A stretch of DNA of 64,000 nt from Nematopogon swammerdamellus (GCA_946902875.1 OX336351.1:3531761-3595760); one strand, 5' to 3'. Shown: positions 38,845 through 48,115, numbered from the stretch's first letter. Made by a program: numbers and translations. Notes: generated by a model from the sequence alone, not told the origin.

Positions 38845-39030
38845 ACAGTAGGTGTACTAAAGACTTACATAAGTCGACGTTTCGCCCGCTATGTCACGGG
38901 CTTCTTCAGGAACTGCGGGAGTTCCTGGAGCCGACGTCTGGTGTCCGTTGTACCAGACGTCAAACTGCTCTTTTTCGAAGATTGTAGCTGTGGGTAGGTT
39001 GCACAATATTCGGCAGCGGTGTCAGATCGC
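38845..39030 (-). mobile_element. Possible Penelope-like element end
   Basis: Minus strand: 'CCTGAAGAAGCCCGTGACAT' then GCGGGCGAAACGTCGACTTA. It contains hairpins GACGTCTGGT/ACCAGACGTC (38929-38957) and CCAGGAACTCCC/GCAGTTCCTGAA. Related to 15845-16100. Family assignment by signature only. Confidence 0.38.
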
Positions 39031-39380
39031 GATCCATACATCGTACGAAGTCCCGGCTGCACACAACACTCACTTGTCTTCAGACGCTGGCTTGGCGGAA
39101 GATCTTGAAGATGTCTGCAAGAAGGATTTTCTCCTAGATTCAGGAGAATTTCAGTGGTGTTAGGAGAAGTTTTGCCTGTCAGGAGAGTAGGAGAAAATTT
39201 AGGAGAAAGAAAATCGCTACAGGAGGAGATTTAGGAGTGAAAAACTTGGGATTAAAATAAAAACATATATTTACTAGTAATAAACAAATATGTCGGTATG
39301 TGCGGTGACAACACAATGAATGAACTGTCTGTGAATCAACCAACCACCTTCTCAAGTCACTCAATATGTTTTTAAGTTTA

Positions 39381-39491
39381 AAATAAAATTGGAACAAATA
39401 AATACAAATAAAAGGTGGAGTTTACTCTGTTATTATTAATAACAGAGTAAACTCCACCTTTTATTTGTATTTATTTGTTCCAATTTTATTT
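39381..39491. repeat. 111-bp perfect palindrome
   Basis: 55-bp arms around a single centre base (39436). The left arm starts AAATAAAATTGGAACAAATA, and I find no mismatch between arms. With one-base bulges the symmetry continues a few bases outward. Confidence 0.95.
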
Positions 39492-39769
39492 AAATTTATC
39501 AAAATAACCTAATACAATAAAATTAAACTAAAATTAAGAAATATGATAAACTAAACTAAAATAACTTATAAACTAAACCTATAAAATAAATAAATAAATA
39601 AAAATTAAAACTACCTATAAATAAAATATTTCATTTAAATTTGACAGAGTCGCTGCACCGGCGCAAGTGCCAAGTACGCACGCCGCGTTACACCTCTGAA
39701 TCTCAATGGAGTAAACTTAAAAACATCATATGAATGATCAATAACCAATAAAATACAAATCTCACATAC
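39492..39769. other. AT-rich, no feature
   Basis: Low-complexity AAATAAAT and ACTAAAC sequence, then single-copy DNA. No ORF. Confidence 0.5.
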
Positions 39770-40134
39770 GTCAGCCTCGGTAGCTCAGTGGTGCGGTCGG
39801 TCGACTGTTAAGCAACCCTGGGTGCGGTTAGTACTTGGATGGGTGACCGCTCGACCGTTGGAGGCTGACCGCAGTTCGAATTCCACGTTAAACAGTAGGT
39901 CTCTTCCCTTCTTACATTACTAGGTGATAGGGTTTAACCTGCCCGGATTGTTACCACCGCACTGAATGAAATGTCTGTTGAAACGACTATGTAAATAGTT
40001 CGTGTTTTCCGTCCAGTTCAGTTTAGCCGACACGACCGAAGAGAAGCGCTGATATGGCACCTAGTTCACCAAGGCGTTATGGGCTGACATAACGGATGTA
40101 GGAGGTGACTTAGCCAACAGTTTCCAAAAGAAAA
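39770..40134 (+). mobile_element. Composite tRNA/5S SINE, full length
   Basis: GTCAGCCTCGGTAGCTCAGT, TTAAGCAACCCTGGGTGCGG, AGTACTTGGATGGGTGACCG, AGTTCGAATTCCACG (the closest B box to consensus among the copies), core, and CAACAGTTTCCAAAAG. The tail is slightly shortened. Confidence 0.93.
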
Positions 40135-40229
40135 ATAGAATGTTTTTTCTATAGACAGCCGGCGCGGGAATCTGTACCCAATACTCCAACAGTAGATCAG
40201 ACACAGCCAATAACACCATTCTCCGCGAA

Positions 40230-40345
40230 ACCACGCCCAGAGAGGCACCATGCCGGCTACGAGGCGGATAAAAAGGTCGTCGCGTCGTCTAATTTATTGA
40301 CACGCCTTTTGAAAATGCCCAGGTTACAGATGTCACTATATATAT
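40230..40345 (-). mobile_element. LINE C-terminal fragment
   Basis: 'AAACCACGCCCAGAGAGGCA', 'ACGCCTTTTGAAAATGCCCA' and 'GGTTACAGATG' match the LINE fragment at 41280-41420 with deletions. Confidence 0.5.
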
Positions 40346-40454
40346 TTAAGGTTATAATGTATGTACGATTGAATATTGAAAGCTACGAGAAAAACTGTTT
40401 CGCAACATGAGTACAACTATCGCCACGGTGCCAGTTTAAAAAAAACTATTAACT

Positions 40455-40592
40455 CATTAGTGTAACCGACATGAAATGAAGGGAAGCACTGACATGGCGC
40501 CTAGGTCACCCGGTGTTATGGGCTGACATCACGGATGTTGTAGGTGATGTAGCTAACCGAGTCAGTTTCCATAAAATAAAAAATAAAAAAAC
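40455..40592 (+). mobile_element. Composite SINE tail
   Basis: 'TCATTAGTGTAACCGACATG' to 'GTCAGTTTCCATAAAATAAA'. 5' truncated at the same type of position as several others. Confidence 0.9.
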
Positions 40593-40919
40593 TCGCGTTG
40601 GTCTGGATTTCGTGAACGATACGATCCCGGCAGGTGATCCCGCACGTATTTAGCCGCGTCCCGATCGTGTTACGCTCCTGTAAACTCGGAACTTGACCCC
40701 CAAAAGAAAAAGGGTTTCTTTATAAATCTTTTGTTTTCATGCATATAGCTCATCGATTCCTTTCCCTTTCGTGAGGGATCCGTACTTTCTACAGAGCTTA
40801 TCATACATTTCTAGCAACAAACCTGTTTTTGTAGATATATTTCGTGGAACAATGACGTGACTAAACTTAAATCGATCTACACAATTAACACTAATACTTA
40901 CGAGAATTATTTCTTTATA

Positions 40920-41269
40920 CAACGTGTCCCAAAACTCAACGCCAAGCGGGAACCAGGGAGTAGGCCAGTTTATGACTACCCAGCATTTTTTGAAAAACGT
41001 TGAAAATTTCTCGTACAACTTTTTTACAAATATAATTTTACAAATATAATTTGTTAAGATTTTTTTACTGGTAGCCTAAATAACTTTTCTATTGATCAGT
41101 ATCCTAAATAAAACCAGAATGCCTGTAGTTTTACCAAAAAAAATATTCTGTTAAATTTTTTTCTAAAAAAAAGAAATGACTCAGATTTTTTTTTCTTATT
41201 TTTCCCTGGCTAGTCATAAACTGGCCTACTCCCTGGTTCCCGCTTGCCGTTGAGTTTTGGGACATCCTG
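40920..41269. mobile_element. Tc1/mariner-type MITE, TA-flanked
   Basis: Ends CAACGTGTCCCAAAACTCAA and, inverted, CAGGATGTCCCAAAACTCAA; TA on both sides. Terminal repeats run about 70 bp, including GGGAACCAGGGAGTAGGCCA. Same family as 572-963. Confidence 0.88.
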
Positions 41270-41279
41270 TATAAACCAA

Positions 41280-41520
41280 TATGGGTGGCTGTGCCGTGCA
41301 GTCGACAGAACCGAAATCACATCTCCTCGCGAAAACACGCTCCGAGAGGCGCCATGCCAGCAGATTTGCGGACTGTTGCACGTTTGAAGACACCCAGGTT
41401 ACAGGATTCGGGGAACACACTCGCCGGAAGACAGTTCCACACCCTAGCGTTACGATAAAGAAATGATTTTGAGAACCGATGGCTTCTAAAAAGCCCAATG
41501 CCGACAACAAAAGGGCGTTC
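41280..41520 (-). pseudogene. Jockey-like LINE ORF C-terminus
   Basis: A minus-strand frame reads 'HRFSKSFLYRNARVWNCLPA', 'SVFPESCNLGVFKRATV', then Ala/Gly-rich sequence and a stop. 'RVWN.LP..VF....L..FK' is the usual C-terminal motif of jockey/CR1-like reverse transcriptases. Copies at 262-571 and 63885-64000. Confidence 0.7.
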
Positions 41521-41716
41521 AGTTTATCCGGGTCGTTTTCTGCGAAGAAAGATTGGATGGCAAGGAATAAAGGATGCAAGTTCCAAGTTTTAATTCAAAC
41601 CCAAGGAAGTACTTTCTTTCTAACGGAATAGTTGACTAGTGGAATAAATTGCCTCAAGATATTGGTTAGTGCTATCTTAGTGCACGTTTTTAAAAACTTT
41701 ATTATCTTAGCATATA

Positions 41717-42180
41717 CAGGATGTGTCAGGATAGGATTTCGTAACTTCAGGGTTCGAAAGGGGTCCATATTTGAAGACGAAAAGCTCTGAAACTTTTTAC
41801 CAGATTCGACACTTTTATAGTACTTTTTGGTGAAAATAGTTTCATCGAGCTTTGGTGGACGGTTAACGTCCATCTTTATTAAATAAAAAGACTAACTTGC
41901 ATGCTTAACTAGTAGAATTTTACTGCGTGTTGGTAAATTCCAAACACTTAAATTTGATTGACATCAAAAAAAAAAGGGGACTGGACTAGGTCATTGCACT
42001 CCCTAGACCTAGGCAGCACTGTTGCCAAATCTCACTGTCCATCGAGATTTTATTACAATTTTAAATTTTTGTATGAAAAAAAAAATACGGAATTTCGATT
42101 TGAGTGATAAGGCTTTTTTTCTTCTAATAATGAGTACTTCCTATTCCTGAAGTTTCTCAAGCCTATCCTGAAACACTCTG
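41717..42180. mobile_element. Tc1/mariner-type MITE, TA-flanked
   Basis: Left end CAGGATGTGTCAGGATAGGA, right end inverted CAGAGTGTTTCAGGATAGGC. TA at 41715-41716 and 42181-42182. 'AACTTCAGG' recurs symmetrically just inside. A 92-codon ORF on the minus strand (41595-41873) crosses the left end and is not supported. Confidence 0.82.
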
Positions 42181-42254
42181 TATTTTTGGATTGGATTTTT
42201 ATTTATAAAATATTTTAAGGGCAATAAATAATTTTCCATCTTTTTTTATTAAAG

Positions 42255-42310
42255 TCATAGCCTGTGGTGTCTAACGACGTCCATGGACGTTCGGTCGTAT
42301 GCTATCTATC
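42255..42310 (-). mobile_element. Small LINE 3' fragment
   Basis: 'GGTGTCTAACGACGTCCATG' and 'ACGTTCGGTCGTATGC' match the KYSLGSF-family LINE 3' region. Confidence 0.6.
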
Positions 42311-42711
42311 ATTTTCACAAAGCTGTCCTGTAGGTAGAGGTTACTGAGCCGTACCAGCAGACTAACCAGTAATTAAATGGACGACAGAGCGCTAGCTCAA
42401 GAGAATGATTCCCCAAGGCAATCTATCCGGCCTTTGGTGAACAGTTAAGGTCGCCTTCAACCGTCCGGTGGCGTCCGGAGATATACATACTCAGATATTC
42501 GCCGTCGTCGTGTCAAAGCTGGCGTGGCGTGACACTCTTGACACACTCCGATGAGCCTCGTTTCGTGAAGCGAAGACAAATTTCCGTCTCGACGCACATT
42601 TGGTCCATTGGAACAGGCTGAACCTACGGACACTTGGATGCGTTACTGAACACTTGGACTTGTTACATTTAGGCTATATTCTGTGCTTGACCTAGCAAGA
42701 GGCTAGCATTT
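42311..42711. other. No feature recognised
   Basis: No supported ORF or repeat partner; single-copy within the window. Confidence 0.45.
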
Positions 42712-43163
42712 TTAACCGACTTCAAAAAAAGGAAGAGGTTCTCAATTCGACTGTGTTTTTGTTTTTATTATTATAATTTTTTTTATATTTGTTACCTCAG
42801 TACTTTCCACTGGGTGAACTGATTTTGATGATTCATTTTTTATTTGAAGGCTGGTGCTTCCCGTGTGGTCCCATTTTAATTTGATCAAGATCGGATTGGA
42901 AAGCGAGGCGGAATCGCGAGGCCGAAGGCCGAGCGATTCCGCCGAGTAAATTAATAGCAAAAAAATACTAAAAAAAAACTGTGAAATAAAAAACTATTTA
43001 AGAAAATATTAAAACCGCCTTCAAAAATGTATGAAATAAAAAAAACCTAGAGTTGAAGGAGGTGCTAAAGCAAGCAAAAATAACCGACCGCCTTCAACTC
43101 TAGGGTTGGATTTTTTTTTATTTCATACATTTTTGAAGTCGGTTTTTATATTTTTTTAAATAG
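42712..43163 (+). mobile_element. ACCGACTTC foldback repeat with embedded palindrome
   Basis: Begins TTTAACCGACTTCAAAAAAA and ends GAAGTCGGTTTTTATA. It contains the hairpin CCTAGAGTTGAAGG...CCTTCAACTCTAGG (43048-43104). At 42903-42941 an extra palindrome, GGCGGAATCGC with its reverse complement around GGCCGAAGGCC, is absent from the copy at 5403-5775. Confidence 0.75.
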
Positions 43164-43164
43164 T

Positions 43165-43390
43165 TTTTTTAGGATTCCGTAACTTAAAAGAAGAAACAAA
43201 CTGAACCCTTATAGGATCACTCTCTTGTGTCTGTCTGTCTGTCTGTCTGTCTGTCACGCCTTACTTTCTCCGAATCTACTGGATGAAAAAAGTTTAAATT
43301 AATGACCCAATCACGGAAATATAGCGTAAATGAACGAATTTCGTTTTGAGGGTCAATTTTGTACTTCATACTGTTAGTGGAGGCGCCATA
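43165..43390 (+). repeat. 'GGATTCCGTAACTTAAAAG' interspersed repeat
   Basis: 'GAACCCTTATAGGATCACTC' followed by GTCTGTCTGTCTGTCTGTCT and 'ATGACCCAATCACGGAAATA'. Related start at 62219. It is fused to a GTTCCGTA-family 3' half at about 43390. Confidence 0.65.
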
Positions 43391-43607
43391 CACTTTTTAG
43401 TTTCTTGTATGGGGACCCCGTGATTTGTTTAACTTTTTCTTATTTTATTATTTGTTGTTATATCGGCCATAATAACACATATTCTGTGAAAATTTCAACG
43501 GGCTACCTATTACGGTTCAAGAGATACAGCCCTAGGACAGACGGGCCGACAGACAGACGGCGTAGGCTTAGTAATAGGGTCCCGTACCGGATACGGAACC
43601 CTAAAAA
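43391..43607 (+). repeat. GTTCCGTA-family, 3' half
   Basis: 'TATGGGGACCCCGTGATTTG', 'TTGTTGTTATATCGGCCATA', 'GAGATACAGCCCTAGGACAG' and 'TACGGAACCCTAAAAA'. Confidence 0.85.
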
Positions 43608-43896
43608 TGTCGGCATGGCACCACCGAGGCTGACTGAAATAGACCGATGTCGGCCTTACGTGCCAATGGTTCAGAAACAATTTTGATATCAGGCCCTTAG
43701 TTACATAAACATTTTTACTACTCGCGAAGATCGTGAAAGCAAAACGCCCTTCCAGCCTACTTCCTAAAGCATTTAGTCCGGAGTACTGTCTCAGCGAGTG
43801 CTTTGGAGTAAAATCGTCGACTGTAACAGGCGCAGCGCCGACTTGGGCAAATGTACGTGTAATAGCGGTAGACTGGGAGCGAGCGCCATTTTTAAT
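43608..43896. other. No gene supported
   Basis: Overlapping ORFs on both strands without motif (for example 43733-43966 plus). The start 'ATGTCGGCATGGCACCACCG' is SINE-like only superficially. Confidence 0.4.
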
Positions 43897-44272
43897 CGAC
43901 TTAAAAAAAAACGGCCAAGTGCAAGTCGAGCTCGCGCGCCGAGGATTCCGTATTACTATGTCATGATCCGCGCCTTTAACGCCATCTATGGCGTGTTTTA
44001 TGAAATGCTTCATATTAGTTAGAATTCATGATTAGTTAATGCTTCATACTGTTTTCGGTAGATGGCGCGCATACACCTTTTTTGTATGGGGACCCCGTAA
44101 TTTTTTTACTTTTTCTTATTTTTATTATTTGTTGTTATATCGGCCATAATAAATAACACATATTCTGTGAAAATTTCAACGGGCTACGGTTCAAGAGATA
44201 CAGCGCTCGGACAAACAGACAGACAGACGGCGTAGGCTTTGTAATAGGACGGATACGGAACCCTAAAAATGG
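43897..44272 (+). repeat. GTTCCGTA-family repeat, full length
   Basis: 'AACGGCCAAGTGCAAGTCGA', 'GCGCCGAGGATTCCGTATTA', 'GCCATCTATGGCGTGTTTTA', 'GTAGATGGCGCGCATACACC', 'TTGTTGTTATATCGGCCATA', 'CTCGGACAAACAGACAGACA', 'GATACGGAACCCTAAAAA'. Useful full reference, with 60583-60942. Confidence 0.88.
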
Positions 44273-44274
44273 TG

Positions 44275-44440
44275 TTCTATAATCGTCGGAATCTTTTTTT
44301 TTTCTAGGAACTCGTATCCATCCGTCCGTCCGTCCGTCCATCCGTTCGTCCGTCCGAGTGCTGTATGTGTTGAACCGTAATAATTTTCGCAGAATTACAC
44401 ATATTCTGTAACGCAGGATATGCGACATACCTACTAGAAA
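44275..44440 (-). repeat. GTTCCGTA-family fragment, inverted
   Basis: CCGTCCGTCCGTCCGTCCAT, then 'GAACCGTAATAATTTTCGCA' and 'ATTACACATATTCTGTAACG'. It lies tail to tail with the preceding copy. Confidence 0.7.
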
Positions 44441-44484
44441 AATGCAAGCAACAACGGTTCGAAAATTTGAAGAAATACGTCGGC

Positions 44485-44555
44485 GGCCCGGTAGCGGAAT
44501 TGGTAACGCGCTGGCAGCTCAAGCCGGAGTTCCAGGTTCGATTCCTGGTCGGGAC
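44485..44555 (+). tRNA. tRNA-like sequence, non-canonical
   Basis: 71 nt fold as a cloverleaf: acceptor GGCCCGG/TCGGGAC (one mismatch), D arm GCG/CGC with loop GAATTGGTAA, anticodon stem CTGGC/GCCGG with loop AGCTCAA (anticodon would be CTC), T arm CCAGG-TTCGATT-CCTGG. Position 33 is G instead of U and the variable loop is short, so a functional tRNA is unlikely. It could be a tRNA pseudogene or a SINE head. Confidence 0.35.
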
Positions 44556-44639
44556 GTATTTTTTCTCTTTATTTTCGTCTTTGCATTTTCTCTAATGAAG
44601 AAATACTCTGTTACATTTAAAACTTTTTTTTTTAATTAT

Positions 44640-44795
44640 TTGTTACGATATTCGCCATAACACTTTTTCTGGGAAAATTTATTACGGTTCAAAAGGTACA
44701 GTTCAAAGGTGGGACAGACATGCGGACGGCGGCGTAGGCTCAGTAATGTGTATGCTTCGTAACGTACCCGTACGGTACGCAACCCTAAAAAAGTT
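44640..44795 (+). repeat. GTTCCGTA-family fragment, diverged
   Basis: 'TTACGATATTCGCCATAACA', 'GGAAAATTTATTACGGTTCA', a GGCGGCGTAGGCTCAGTAAT block and 'CGCAACCCTAAAAAA'. Confidence 0.7.
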
Positions 44796-44805
44796 CATTT
44801 CATCA

Positions 44806-45178
44806 AGCGGCGGGTGGCCGAGTGGTTTGGGCATCGTCTTCTCATGCGAGAGGTCCGCGGTTCGAATCCCGTCGGTGTGCACCAATGAGTTTTTTCTGAC
44901 GAAAAATTTTACGTGCATACCTACACTGTAGGTCCCTTCCCTTGCCCCTTACTAGGTGGTAGGCTCAAATTGTAGCCGACTAGGTTGATAACACCGTACT
45001 GGATGTAAGATGGCCGCATAGCAGCCTCGGTTGTGTTCTCCTCTAGTCCAGTATAGCTAGCAATCCAGGGAAGTCTCCGGTATGGCACGTACCTTCTCGG
45101 AGGTGATATTGGCTGGTCGGAGCATGCGCTTTAGCCCCTCCAACTCAGCCAACCATACCGGATTAAATAAAAAAAAAT
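44806..45178 (+). mobile_element. tRNA-headed SINE, full length
   Basis: AGCGGCGGGTGGCCGAGTGG (A box), GGTTCGAATCCCG (perfect B box), 'TTTTTCTGACGAAAAATTTT', core 'GTTGATAACACCGTACTGGA', 'CTAGTCCAGTATAGCTAGCA', 'CACCTACC'-like block and end 'CCATACCGGATTAAATAAAA'. Best-preserved pol III promoter of this family here. Confidence 0.93.
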
Positions 45179-45633
45179 TGACGTAGAGTTCGAGGCGTAC
45201 TCTCGCGGTCTATAGCTACGTTTGTGAAGTAACTCCGCGGCGCACTCCATCTTGCTTTGCGCAGTCATCGCCGAGGCTGAGTTGTGCTATTTTATATTCT
45301 ATTTACTTTTTTATGCGAAAACGACATTTGCGGCATTGCTTGCGTTTACAGAAATTCTTATAAATTATGTCAAGCGAGTCTATATAGGGCGTCGGCAGTA
45401 GATAAATATAAATTATTTATTGCACACCAAACATTAACAAACATTGATACGTGAAGAAAACATATAGAAATATAAATAAATATAAATATAAAAATATAAT
45501 ATAAACGGAATCCTATTACTAACTAAGCCTCCTGAAAAGTACTCAGTACTCTTTATTTTCATAAAATATAAAAAAGTAATACTAATAACAAAAGAATTAA
45601 AACCTACCTAGCAAACATTAAAATAACTATCAA
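45179..45633. other. No feature recognised
   Basis: No supported ORF. An ATAAATATAAATATA low-complexity stretch lies at about 45470-45500. Confidence 0.5.
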
Positions 45634-45826
45634 AAGGGGCGGTTTCAAATGTTCCTAGAACACTTGCGGCATTACCCCGCTGGATGGCAAGGCTTACCCT
45701 TTGAATGAAGTAGGCCCTTGATTGCGGGACGCCAGTTGCGTCCACCAGCAGAGGGCTGAGCCTCTTCAAGAAGCTTTTAGCTTCACTGCTCCACGGACCG
45801 AGGGCTTCAACCGCAAACGCAACAAA
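45634..45826 (-). pseudogene. LINE-type ORF C-terminus (AIQRGNAASVLGT)
   Basis: Continuous minus frame: 'FVAFAVEALGPWSSEAKSFL', 'KRLSPLLVDATGVPQSRAYF', 'IQRVSLAIQRGNAASVLGTF'. It is the undamaged counterpart of the second half of 23530-23935. No catalytic RT part is attached. Confidence 0.65.
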
Positions 45827-45890
45827 GAAATAGAAGAATAGAAATATACAATAATACACAGAGAAACGAAAGAACATACGATTACATATA

Positions 45891-46198
45891 GGGTGTCTCA
45901 ATAAGAGTGGACTGTTAAAATTTTGTGGCACTTTTTTCTCGTGCAATTGGCAACTCTGAAATTTGACAGCTGTCACCTATAATTATTCCGATTATTAAAA
46001 ATGTAGCGCTACACAAAAGAAGAACGCGTTATCATTGTGAAAACCCATTACAAAAATGGGGACTGAGACCACTCGCATTTTTAATAAATTTTAATTATCG
46101 TAACAATCATAGGTGACAGCTGTCAAATTTCAGAGTTGCCACTTGCACGAGAAAAAAATGCCAGAAAATTGTAATAGTGCAATCTTATTGAGACACCC
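45891..46198. mobile_element. MITE retaining the 5' codons of a transposase
   Basis: Terminal repeats of about 100 bp starting GGGTGTCTCAATAAGA, with a shared block TTTGACAGCTGTCACCTAT near both inner ends. Between them, 46001-46063 reads M, stop, then 'RYTKEERVIIVKTHYKNG', which resembles the N-terminal helix-turn-helix of mariner-like transposases. The in-frame stop at codon 2 makes it non-functional. Confidence 0.85.
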
Positions 46199-46281
46199 GT
46201 TTTTTTATGGAAAGCGCGACATGTGGCGTCGAGCCACCCATAAGGTGTCTAACGACGCCCAAGGACATTCGGTCGTACATA
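46199..46281 (-). mobile_element. Jockey-like LINE 3' end with TTTCCATAAAAA tail
   Basis: Minus strand: 'GTACGACCGAATGTCCTTGG', 'GCGTCGTTAGACACCTTATG', 'GGTGGCTCGACGCCACATGT', 'CGCGCTTTCCATAAAAAA'. The tail lies directly at the MITE edge. Confidence 0.75.
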
Positions 46282-46295
46282 CATACATACCACAC

Positions 46296-46336
46296 AAGGA
46301 TGTTGTACGTGATGTAGCCGTGTCAGTTTCCATAAC
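46296..46336 (+). mobile_element. SINE tail fragment
   Basis: 'AAGGATGTTGTACGTGATGT', 'AGCCGTGTCAGTTTCCATAA'. Only the last 40 bases remain. Confidence 0.75.
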
Positions 46337-46882
46337 AACAACAAAAACAAGTATAAAATTAGTCAAAAAAGTTTTTACTACCCTTATACTGTCCGCTTTT
46401 TCGACGTGGACGATCTGGCAATCCTGATTCCACCCCTGAGTCGCGATGTCTGACTAAGAAAAGAAATGTGGAGCGGAAATAGCGCTCCACTAATGTATGT
46501 AACGCAGATGTAATGTAACAAAATGTGATGTAACATGTATGAAGTGAAAGGGGTTTTCGTGTTAACTTCCCCCTTTCGTAGTCACTGTCGCCTCGAGGAG
46601 GGGAGGAACGGAGTCTAGAGGAATTCCTCGTTCACGCATAAGCACTTTGCCTGTGCGTTCAAAAATAATGTTTAAATCGATGTACGAAAATAGAGGTTTG
46701 GAACTAGAAAGTATATTTTTACCCGACTGTGTGGAAATCAATGTATGTACCTATGTCTTTTTATTAAGATGACTTTGTTGTTTATTGTTTATTGATCATT
46801 CATATGGAAGTAAAACTGTCACTTGTCACAATTTGTTCTGTAAGAAACTTCGCTGGGTAATTTAATTATCAAAACGCAAATG
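46337..46882. other. No gene recognised
   Basis: No supported ORF or repeat partner. 'GTGTTAACTTCCCCCTTTCG' and 'GTCTAGAGGAATTCCTC' are single-copy here. Confidence 0.45.
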
Positions 46883-46934
46883 TAAATTATCAAAATCGGA
46901 CAATTTACATGACTTGTCCGATTTTGATAATTTA
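46883..46934. repeat. Perfect 21-bp stem hairpin
   Basis: TAAATTATCAAAATCGGACAA, loop TTTACATGAC, and the exact reverse complement. Confidence 0.95.
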
Positions 46935-46982
46935 TGGTGTAATTCGGTTTGTCTCAGTTACACGGGTGACACTAAATACTAA

Positions 46983-47337
46983 TTTTTTTATTGAACCTGA
47001 AACGGTTGGCTACATCGCATACTGCAAAATTTATGTCAGCCACATTGGTGAACTAGGTGCCATATCAGTTCTTCTTTTAGGCCGTGCCGGCTACACTGAA
47101 CTTGGCGGAAAGCGCCAACTATTTTCATAGCCGCTTCGACAGATCTTCATTCAGTGCATTAGTATTAACCCGGGCGGTATAAGCCCTACCACCTTTGTAA
47201 GGTAAGAATGGAAGGGACCTACAGTTTTACGTGGAATCCGAACCGCGGTCAGCCTCCAACGGTCGAGCGGTCACCCATCCAAGTACTGACCGCGCCCACC
47301 AGTCGGCCGACTGCACCACTGAGCTACCGAGGCTGAC
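46983..47337 (-). mobile_element. Composite tRNA/5S SINE, full length
   Basis: Minus strand: GTCAGCCTCGGTAGCTCAGT, then a shortened 5S part (GGGCGCGGTCAGTACTTGGA, TGGGTGACCGC), GGTTCGGATTCC, core and tail. The 'GTTAAGCAAC' block is deleted. Several tail substitutions. Confidence 0.92.
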
Positions 47338-47720
47338 AAATATAATGTAAATTTTGCTTATATCTGTAAAAGGTTTTCGGACGTTTTCCATCTACTCTAT
47401 CTAACCTAATTCATGTCTGTACGATACACCGTCATAAAGTGCAGAGCATACAAACGTAATTCGGAAAGTTGACTTACTAACTCCCTCAGTAAAATAGCCT
47501 TTTCCTCACTAAGTCCGCGCGCTCCACCGCGGTGAGAGTAGGGAGGAGTCGGTCTAAGTAAACTGTGTACGCCACCCCAACTGGGGGCAAACGTCATCGA
47601 AGTAGGCGTGGCATTGCACCAGTCGCACGCAGTGATCGCGACAAATAGCACGTGCTGTTAAATGAATGGAGCGCGATAGCTTTTTGTTTAAGTAAAAAAA
47701 AAACATTTTTTTTTTGTATA
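47338..47720. other. No gene supported
   Basis: An 81-codon minus ORF (47406-47651) has no motif. 'CGGTGAGAGTAGGGAGGAGT' region is single-copy. Confidence 0.45.
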
Positions 47721-48083
47721 GGCGTCGGCTTCTCATGCGAGAGGTTCGAGGTTCGAGTTTTTCTGATGGAAAAATTGCATGCCTACAACTGCTGCTTCAC
47801 CGTTCGGAACCGGTGTAAAACTGTAGGTTCCTGCCCTTGCCCCTTACTAGGTGGTAGGCTCAAATTGCAGCCGACTGGGTTGATACCACCATACTGGATG
47901 TAAGATGGCCGCATAGCAACCTCGGCTGTGTTCTCCTCTAGTTCAGTATAGCCAGTATTCCAAAGAGAAGTCTCCGATATGGCGATCTCCTCTGCCTTCT
48001 CGGAGGTGATATTGGCTGATTGGAGCATTTGTTCTGGCCCGTACGATTCAGCCACCCATATAGGATTACATAAAACAAAATCT
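47721..48083 (+). mobile_element. tRNA-headed SINE, A box missing
   Basis: Begins 'GGCGTCGGCTTCTCATGCGA', has a corrupted B box (GAGGTTCGAGTTTT), then the full core and end 'CACCCATATAGGATTACATA'. 'CTGCTTCACCGTTCGGAACC' is shared with 30966-31366. Confidence 0.9.
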
Positions 48084-48115
48084 ATACTATCCTTTCTACG
48101 CTTGTATTTTCACAA

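Noticed and set aside
43201..43255. GTCTGTCTGTCT array as CRISPR-like repeat
   Set aside because: It is a simple tetranucleotide run inside an interspersed repeat, with no spacers; CRISPR does not occur in animal nuclear DNA.
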